Assembly (NCBI GenBank): GCA_034412795.1
Contig: DAOUMD010000220.1
Location: 1-64,000, forward strand
Source of the DNA: JAUVPY01 sp034412795
Lineage (GTDB): Bacteria > Chloroflexota > Anaerolineae > 4572-78 > NAK82
Reading direction: 5' to 3'
Length of the DNA stretch: 64,000 bases
Part shown: one piece after another, positions 58,875 to 64,000 of the stretch
How the letters are laid out: each line of letters starts with the position of its first letter
Numbering within the stretch: position 1 is the first letter of the stretch
The notes under the pieces: generated by a model
Databases searched by the model: none
The model's input: only the letters and a program-made list of their open reading frames with translations
Told to the model about the DNA's origin: nothing
Program-made: the position numbers and the translations under genes

Positions 58875-61010
58875 ATGACTAAACGACACTTAACACGGCG
58901 CGAGTTCATGCGTCTCGCGGCATTCACTTCAGGTTCCCTGGTGGTGGCCAGTTGTGTGCCAGCAACGCCGGCGCCTCCAGCTGAGGCGCCCCCGGCAGAA
59001 GCACCGGCCCCGACGGCTACCCCAATGCCCGAAGCCCCGGCCGAAGCCGAAGCAGCGATCGGTGATTTCCTGATTGGCAAGCTTGAAGGGCCAACCATGA
59101 TCCTGGATGTGGAGCAGTTCCCCACCAGCTTCAGCGAAGCGCCCATGCTGGCCGACATGGTTGCGGCAGGGGACCTGCCGCCGGTGGAGGAGCGGCTGCC
59201 AGCGCGCGAAGGCCTCATGGTCATCCAGCCGCTGCACGAGATTGGCAACTACGGCGGTACCTGGCGCCGGGCCTTCACCGGGCCGGCCGACGATGAGAAC
59301 GGCAACCGCATCAACTCTATGGACAAGCTCTTGTTCTGGGACTACACCGGCACCCAAAACATGCCGTGCGTGGCCAAGGGCTGGGAGTTCAACGACGATT
59401 TTTCGGAGCTGACCCTCTTCCTGCGCGAAGGTATGAAGTGGTCGGATGGCGCGCCGTTCACCGCCGACGACTTTGTCTTCTGGTTCGAGGACATCTACGG
59501 CAACCCGGACATCGTGGCCTCCCCAGACCCCATGATGTCCATCGGAGGCCAGCCTGGAGAGATTGTGAAGTTAGATGACTACAACGTCGCCTTCCGCTTT
59601 GCCGCGCCCTACCCCCTGTTCCTGGACGTCCTCAGCGGCGACAGCCTGATCGGCGGCGGCCAGTCGGTGCGCCAGGCAAAAGGCAGGGGGTATGGTGCAT
59701 ATACGCCGGGCCACTATCTGCAACAGTTCCACCCCAAGTACGTCTCCGAGGACGAGCTGAACGCCATGGCCCAGGAGGAAGGCTACGACAACTGGGTGAG
59801 CCTGCTCCAGTTCAAGATGGACTGGTCGCTCAACCCCGAAGTGCCCCGCGTCGGGCCCTGGCGCACCGTGGAACCCATCAACACGCCGACCTGGGTCATG
59901 GAGCGCAACCCCTATTTCTGGGCGGTGGACACCGAGGGCAACCAACTGCCCTACATCGACCGCATCGTGATGACGCTGGCCGAAGATATGGAGGTACTCA
60001 ACCTGCGCGCCGTGGCCGGAGAGCTGGACTTCCAGGCTCGGCACATCGACATTGGCAAGCTGCCGGTTCTTCTGGAGAACCAGGAAGCGGGCGATTATAC
60101 CGTCCACCTGGACCCCTCCACGGCCGGCTCCGACACCGCGCTGCACGTCAACATGAGCTACGAGGCCGATCCAGAGGTAGCCAAGTGGCTGCACACCAAG
60201 GACTTCCGCCACGCGCTGTCGTTGGGCATCGACCGCGATCAGCTCAACGAGGCCTTCTGGCTGGGGTTGGGCACGCCCGGCTCCATCGCCCCGGCCGAGT
60301 CGATGCCCGAGAACCCCGGCCCGGAGTACCGCACCTTGTGGTGCACCTACGATCCGGAGCAGGCCAACCAGATCCTGGACAGCCTCGGGCTGGACCAGAA
60401 GGATGGCGAGGGCTACCGGCTGCGCACCGACAACGGCGAGCGGCTGCGCATCGAGATGACGGCCACTGTGGCCGCCTTCGTGCCCTATGACAAACACGCC
60501 GAGATGATCCGCGAGCAGTGGAAGGGGATCGGCATCGAGGGCGTCGTCCTGGCCCAGGAGCGCAGCCTGTCCTTCCTGCGCTCCCAGGAAAACGAGACCC
60601 AAATCATGCTGTGGTCCAATGGCGGCACCGAGCAACTGTACCTCTTCCCCAGGCACGCCATCCCGGTGGATCCTACTGAATCCCATATGGGCCCGCTGTT
60701 CGCCCAGTGGTACGTCACCAACGGCGAAGAGGGCAAGGAGCCACCCCTGGAGATGCAGACGGTGTTTGAGATGTTCCAGGCGGCCGGCAGCGAGCCCAAG
60801 GAGGAGCGGGACAGGATCGCCCAGGAGATCTGGAAGATCCTGTGCGAGGAGCAGTGGAGCATCGGCGTCGTCGGAGTGGCTCCCGGGTTCATGGGGACCC
60901 GGGTCGTCAAGAACAACTTCGGCAACTCGCCCGAACGCGAGATGAGCATCCAGAACTGCCGAACACCCGGCAGCTCGCTGCCCCCGACCTTCTACTTCAA
61001 GGATGCGTAG
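58875..61010 (+). CDS. Family 5 extracellular solute-binding lipoprotein
   Basis: 711 residues, long for the family (usually 500-600). MTKRHLTRREFMRLAAFTSGSLVVASC combines a twin-arginine-like RRxF with a lipobox ending at Cys about residue 27, then a long Pro/Ala/Glu linker. The mature part has the SBP_bac_5 pattern: WEFNDDFSELTLFLREGMKWSDGAPFTADDFVFWFEDI, LPYIDRIVMTLAEDMEVLNLRAVAGELDFQ and DFRHALSLGIDRDQLNEAFW. Such proteins bind peptides or, in clusters like this, oligosaccharides; unsaturated oligouronides are likely here. The ATG at 58875 follows GGGAGGAGG; earlier frame opening at 58620 only reads the repeat. Confidence 0.92.
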   Translation: MTKRHLTRREFMRLAAFTSGSLVVASCVPATPAPPAEAPPAEAPAPTATPMPEAPAEAEAAIGDFLIGKLEGPTMILDVEQFPTSFSEAPMLADMVAAGDLPPVEERLPAREGLMVIQPLHEIGNYGGTWRRAFTGPADDENGNRINSMDKLLFWDYTGTQNMPCVAKGWEFNDDFSELTLFLREGMKWSDGAPFTADDFVFWFEDIYGNPDIVASPDPMMSIGGQPGEIVKLDDYNVAFRFAAPYPLFLDVLSGDSLIGGGQSVRQAKGRGYGAYTPGHYLQQFHPKYVSEDELNAMAQEEGYDNWVSLLQFKMDWSLNPEVPRVGPWRTVEPINTPTWVMERNPYFWAVDTEGNQLPYIDRIVMTLAEDMEVLNLRAVAGELDFQARHIDIGKLPVLLENQEAGDYTVHLDPSTAGSDTALHVNMSYEADPEVAKWLHTKDFRHALSLGIDRDQLNEAFWLGLGTPGSIAPAESMPENPGPEYRTLWCTYDPEQANQILDSLGLDQKDGEGYRLRTDNGERLRIEMTATVAAFVPYDKHAEMIREQWKGIGIEGVVLAQERSLSFLRSQENETQIMLWSNGGTEQLYLFPRHAIPVDPTESHMGPLFAQWYVTNGEEGKEPPLEMQTVFEMFQAAGSEPKEERDRIAQEIWKILCEEQWSIGVVGVAPGFMGTRVVKNNFGNSPEREMSIQNCRTPGSSLPPTFYFKDA

Positions 61011-61026
61011 AAGCTGTTAAACCATC

Positions 61027-61057
61027 CCTGGGCGCCGCACACGGAGCGGCGCCCAGG
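61027..61057 (+). terminator. Intercistronic hairpin after the binding protein
   Basis: CCTGGGCGCCGC (61027-61038) pairs with GCGGCGCCCAGG (61046-61057), a very stable 12-bp stem without a T-run. A second inverted pair GGACGACAGTCC (61103-61114) and 61163-61174 follows. Probably lowers permease expression relative to the binding protein. Confidence 0.7.
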
Positions 61058-61223
61058 ATAACTGAATTGAGGGTCTACGCAGATTTGAGCAAAGCTCCGG
61101 GCGGACGACAGTCCGCGACGCCTGCTCTCTCAGGCACACAACGTTGAGCGTACGGAATACGGGGACTGTCGTCCTCTGTGAGCATTTTGATCCCGCTATT
61201 CTGCGTGGAAGAGGTAGCGAACA

Positions 61224-62213
61224 GTGTTATCTTACATAGCGCGTCGTTTTCTTCTAGCCCTTGTAACCATATGGGCCATCAGCGTGCTCTCTTTCGTCGT
61301 CATCCAGTTGCCGCCGGGTGACTACGTCACGGCTTACACCGCGCAAATGTCGTCCACGGGCACCATCGTCACCAGGCAGGAAGTCGAGGCCTTACGTAAA
61401 CAGTTCGGACTGGACAAGCCGCTCCACGTGCAGTATATCAAGTGGGTGGGCCAAATAGCCCGCGGCAACTTCGGCATGGCCATGGAGTATGGGCGGCCCG
61501 TGTTAGAGGTCATCGGGGATCGTCTGTGGTTGACGGTCGCGGTCTCCGTGGCGGCGGTTATTTTCACCTGGGTCGTGGCCCTACCCATCGGCATTTATTC
61601 GGCGGTGAGACAGTATTCCATTGGAGACTATCTTTTCACCTTCATCGGCTTCATCGGCGTGGCCATCCCCAGCTTCCTGCTGGCCCTGATCGTCATGTAC
61701 CTGGGCTTCAAGTACTTCAACGCCAACGTGGGAGGACTGTTCTCCGCCGAGTACCAGTTGGAGCCATGGAGTGTGAATAAAGTTTTAGACCTGCTCAAGC
61801 ATCTGCCCTTACCGGCCATTGTCCTGGGCCTAGCCGGTACGGCGCAATTGGTCCGTATTATGCGCGCCAACCTGCTGGACGAGGTGCGCAAGCCCTACGT
61901 GGTGACGGCCCGCGCCAAGGGGCTGTCGGAGACGCGGGTCATCATGAAGTACCCGGTTCGAGCCGCACTCAATCCCTTCGCCAGCACCATCGGTTATCTC
62001 TTCCCCTTTATCGTGTCGGGCAGCATCATCGTCTCCCTGGTGTTAAGCCTGCCGACGGTGGGGCCGCTGCTGCTCAAGGCCCTCCTGGCCCAGGACATGT
62101 TCCTGGCCGGAACCATCATGCTGCTGCTGGGTATTATGACCGTCATCGGCACCTTCATTTCAGACCTGCTGTTGATGTGGATTGAGCCCCGCATTCGGAT
62201 CGAGGGACACTAA
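61224..62213 (+). CDS. ABC permease, DppB-like
   Basis: 329 residues with six predicted spans. The start SYIARRFLLALVTIWAISVLSFVVIQLPPGDYV is typical of DppB/OppB, and the C-terminal half has ANLLDEVRKPYVVTARAKGLSETRVIMKYPVRAALNPF, the EAA coupling loop. It partners the DppC-like gene whose ATG overlaps its stop (TAATG). Confidence 0.93.
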   Translation: MLSYIARRFLLALVTIWAISVLSFVVIQLPPGDYVTAYTAQMSSTGTIVTRQEVEALRKQFGLDKPLHVQYIKWVGQIARGNFGMAMEYGRPVLEVIGDRLWLTVAVSVAAVIFTWVVALPIGIYSAVRQYSIGDYLFTFIGFIGVAIPSFLLALIVMYLGFKYFNANVGGLFSAEYQLEPWSVNKVLDLLKHLPLPAIVLGLAGTAQLVRIMRANLLDEVRKPYVVTARAKGLSETRVIMKYPVRAALNPFASTIGYLFPFIVSGSIIVSLVLSLPTVGPLLLKALLAQDMFLAGTIMLLLGIMTVIGTFISDLLLMWIEPRIRIEGH

Positions 62214-63364
62214 TGGCCGAGGCAAGCGTGGCCCCGGACGTCCAGGGCCTGCCTGAAGAGGTTGAAGTCCCGGGCGAAGAGGAACGCATCTTTGTCGCCA
62301 CCCAATGGCAATTGATGTGGTGGCGCTTTCGTAAGCACCGCCTGGCCATGGCCGGCAGTGTTGTGGTTATTGTCTTTTATCTGGTCGCCCTGTTTGCCAA
62401 TACCCTGGCCTATTCCAGTCCGCACTTCACCGAAGCCCAACGCTCCTTGATGCCGCCCCAACCTATCCACTTCTTTGACGAGGGCAAGTTGAGTCCCTAC
62501 GTATACGCGGTTAAGGGGGCGCGCGACCCCAAGACCTTCGTGCGAGTCTATGTGCCGGATACGGATGTAAAAGTCCCAGTGTGTTTCTTCTGCCCCGGTT
62601 ACGAGTACAAATTCCTGGGCGTTATCGCCACTGACATCCATCTGATCGGGGTCGAAGACGTACCGGCCGAGGAGGCGCTCTATATCCTGGGCACCGATCT
62701 GCTGGGAAGGGATGTCTGGTCGCGCCTGATGCTGGCCACTCGCACCTCGATGACCATTGGTTTGGTCGGTGTCACCCTCGCCTTGTTTCTGGGGGTTCTG
62801 TTGGGCGGGATATCAGGCTTTTATGGGGGTTCGGTCGATACCTTTATCCAACGCGTCATCGAGATCCTGCGTTCCGTCCCGACCATCCCGCTGTGGATGG
62901 GGCTGGCGGCGGCGCTGCCCACCAGTTGGAGCGTCACCAAGATTTACTTCGCCATCACCATTATCATCTCACTCATCGGCTGGACCGAGCTGGCTCGGGT
63001 GGTCCGCGGCCGCTTCCTGGCGCTGCGCGAGGAAGATTTTGTGTTTGCCGCGGAGTTGTCGGGCTGTAGTCGTAACCGCATCATCTTCCGCCACATGGTG
63101 CCTTCCTTCTACAGTCACATCATCGCCGCCACCACGCTGGCCATCCCGGCCATGATCATCAGCGAGACGGCGCTCAGTTTCCTGGGGTTGGGCTTGCGTC
63201 CGCCGGCCATTAGCTGGGGCGTGATGCTCAAGGATGCACAGAACATCCAAACCTTGGCCATATCGCCCTGGCTGCTTCTAGTTGCCATCCCGGTTATTGT
63301 CGTCATCCTGGCATTCAACTTTATGGGCGATGGACTGCGGGATGCCGCCGACCCCTATGGTTGA
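62213..63364 (+). CDS. ABC permease, DppC-like
   Basis: 383 residues, longer than the ~300 of ordinary DppC because of an extended periplasmic region (about residues 65-165) after the first span. Later matches: GTDLLGRDVWSRLMLATRTSMTIGLVGV, LRSVPTIPLWMGLAAAL, ARVVRGRFLALREEDFVFAAELSGCSRNRIIFRHMVPS (EAA loop), ISETALSFLGLGLRPPAISWGVMLKDAQN. The extension resembles oligosaccharide-type Dpp systems rather than plain peptide ones; that is inference. Confidence 0.92.
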   Translation: MAEASVAPDVQGLPEEVEVPGEEERIFVATQWQLMWWRFRKHRLAMAGSVVVIVFYLVALFANTLAYSSPHFTEAQRSLMPPQPIHFFDEGKLSPYVYAVKGARDPKTFVRVYVPDTDVKVPVCFFCPGYEYKFLGVIATDIHLIGVEDVPAEEALYILGTDLLGRDVWSRLMLATRTSMTIGLVGVTLALFLGVLLGGISGFYGGSVDTFIQRVIEILRSVPTIPLWMGLAAALPTSWSVTKIYFAITIIISLIGWTELARVVRGRFLALREEDFVFAAELSGCSRNRIIFRHMVPSFYSHIIAATTLAIPAMIISETALSFLGLGLRPPAISWGVMLKDAQNIQTLAISPWLLLVAIPVIVVILAFNFMGDGLRDAADPYG

Positions 63365-63374
63365 CAGGTAGTAG

Positions 63375-64000
63375 ATGGAAATCGTGGACAACGGACATAA
63401 GCCGATCCTGTCGGTACGCGATCTGAAGACATATTTCTTTCAGGACGAAGGCATCGTCAGGGCCGTCGACGGTGCCAGCTTCGACGTTTATCCGCGACGA
63501 ACCCTGGGCATCGTGGGCGAGAGCGGCTGCGGCAAGAGTGTGACGGCGCGCTCCATACTGCGCATCGTAGAGCGCCCCGGGCGCATCCTGGAAGGGCAGA
63601 TCCTACTGCGCCGACCATCAGGAAACGGAGGAGAGGTCGAGATCGACCTGGTTGAGTTGTCCGCCGACGGTAAGGAGATGCGCTCCATCCGTGGTAGGGA
63701 GATCGCCCTGGTCTTCCAGGAACCTATGACCTCGTTTAGTGCTCACTACACCGTCGGCAACCAGATTGTAGAGATGGTGCAGCTTCACCAGAAGGTAAGC
63801 AAGCAAGAGGCCCGGCGCCGAGCCATCGAGGTGCTCAACCATGTGGGGGTTCCACAGCCCGAGCGGCGCATCGACGAGTATGCGTTTCAACTCAGCGGTG
63901 GTCTGCGGCAGCGAGTCATGATCGCCATGGCGCTGTCCTGCGATCCCAGGATCCTCATCGCCGACGAGCCGACCACCGCCCTGGACGTCACTACCCAGGC
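63375..64000 (+). CDS. ABC transporter ATPase, DppD-like (cut by window end)
   Basis: The frame is open from the ATG at 63375 to the window end, 208 codons. LSVRDLKTYFFQDEGIVRAVDGASFDVYPRRTLGIVGESGCGKSVTARSILRIV gives Walker A, IALVFQEPMTSF the Q-loop, YAFQLSGGLRQRVMIAMALSCDPRILIADEPTTALDV the signature and Walker B. It starts ten bases after the DppC-like gene and is the third gene of that transporter operon; a DppF-like partner may follow outside the window. Confidence 0.93.
   Translation, partial: MEIVDNGHKPILSVRDLKTYFFQDEGIVRAVDGASFDVYPRRTLGIVGESGCGKSVTARSILRIVERPGRILEGQILLRRPSGNGGEVEIDLVELSADGKEMRSIRGREIALVFQEPMTSFSAHYTVGNQIVEMVQLHQKVSKQEARRRAIEVLNHVGVPQPERRIDEYAFQLSGGLRQRVMIAMALSCDPRILIADEPTTALDVTTQ

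Noticed and set aside
59571..60686. 371-codon minus-strand open frame
   Set aside because: Antisense to the family-5 binding protein; GC-rich codon bias opens the opposite strand.

Overview
The window is a gene-dense, roughly 55-60% GC bacterial chromosome segment. Several traits together suggest a Chloroflexota genome, probably Anaerolineae-like: Pro/Thr-rich lipoprotein linkers, many carbohydrate ABC transporters, a eukaryote-type class II PurE without PurK, a PurS-PurS-PurL fusion with a separate PurQ, and CCAACC-rich leaders. This is inference from gene content; no marker gene here settles taxonomy.

Layout. (1) 1-5,000: the tail of a sugar ABC permease, two lipoprotein-like genes, a decayed YCII-family gene, an SDR oxidoreductase, a SIMPL-domain secreted protein and an MBL-fold hydrolase. 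(2) 5,150-5,430: a tRNA-Leu(CAG)/initiator tRNA-Met pair with a clear promoter and a hairpin terminator. (3) 5,544-17,660 (minus): a purine operon transcribed guaB-purSL-purQ-purC-purE-purF-purD-purM-purN from a consensus promoter, with a leader of about 330 nt that ends in an intrinsic-terminator-like hairpin just before the guaB ribosome site. (4) 17,754-23,870 (minus): complete histidine degradation hutH-hutI-hutU-ftcD-fchA. It yields glutamate, ammonia and a folate one-carbon unit that can feed the neighbouring purine operon. It is preceded by a SWIM zinc-finger protein and a SNF2-type ATPase. (5) 28,715-34,760 (minus): a maltooligosaccharide-type operon (binding protein, two permeases, GH13 amylase, LacI regulator) with a consensus promoter and a palindromic operator. 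(6) 34,955-47,496 (minus): a PIG-L deacetylase, a protein phosphatase and a defence-like island (NERD-nuclease/helicase, membrane-anchored NB-ARC/TPR STAND ATPase, McrB, McrC, a PD-(D/E)XK nuclease and an AbrB-type antitoxin). (7) 47,598-52,374: an RNB exoribonuclease, a methyltransferase and an ABC exporter. The last two genes each sit behind a near-copy of one regulatory leader. (8) 52,368-64,000: a uronate catabolic cluster (dlgD, kduI, kduD, a URO-D-like protein, a second SDR and a zinc dehydrogenase) followed by a family-5 binding protein and Dpp-type ABC transporter whose ATPase gene runs off the window.

The most unusual signals are non-coding. First, a duplicated promoter / stem-loop / terminator / CCAACC-rich leader-ORF cassette (about 49,465-49,762 and 50,373-50,641) has compensatory changes and leader ORFs overlapping the next start codon. 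Second, there is a set of small inverted-repeat elements. One 90-bp element in the maltose-type leader has ~22-bp terminal inverted repeats and a 9-bp target duplication. Another (~120 bp) occurs twice, inside the purine operon and in the leader of the uronate transporter, in the same orientation relative to transcription.
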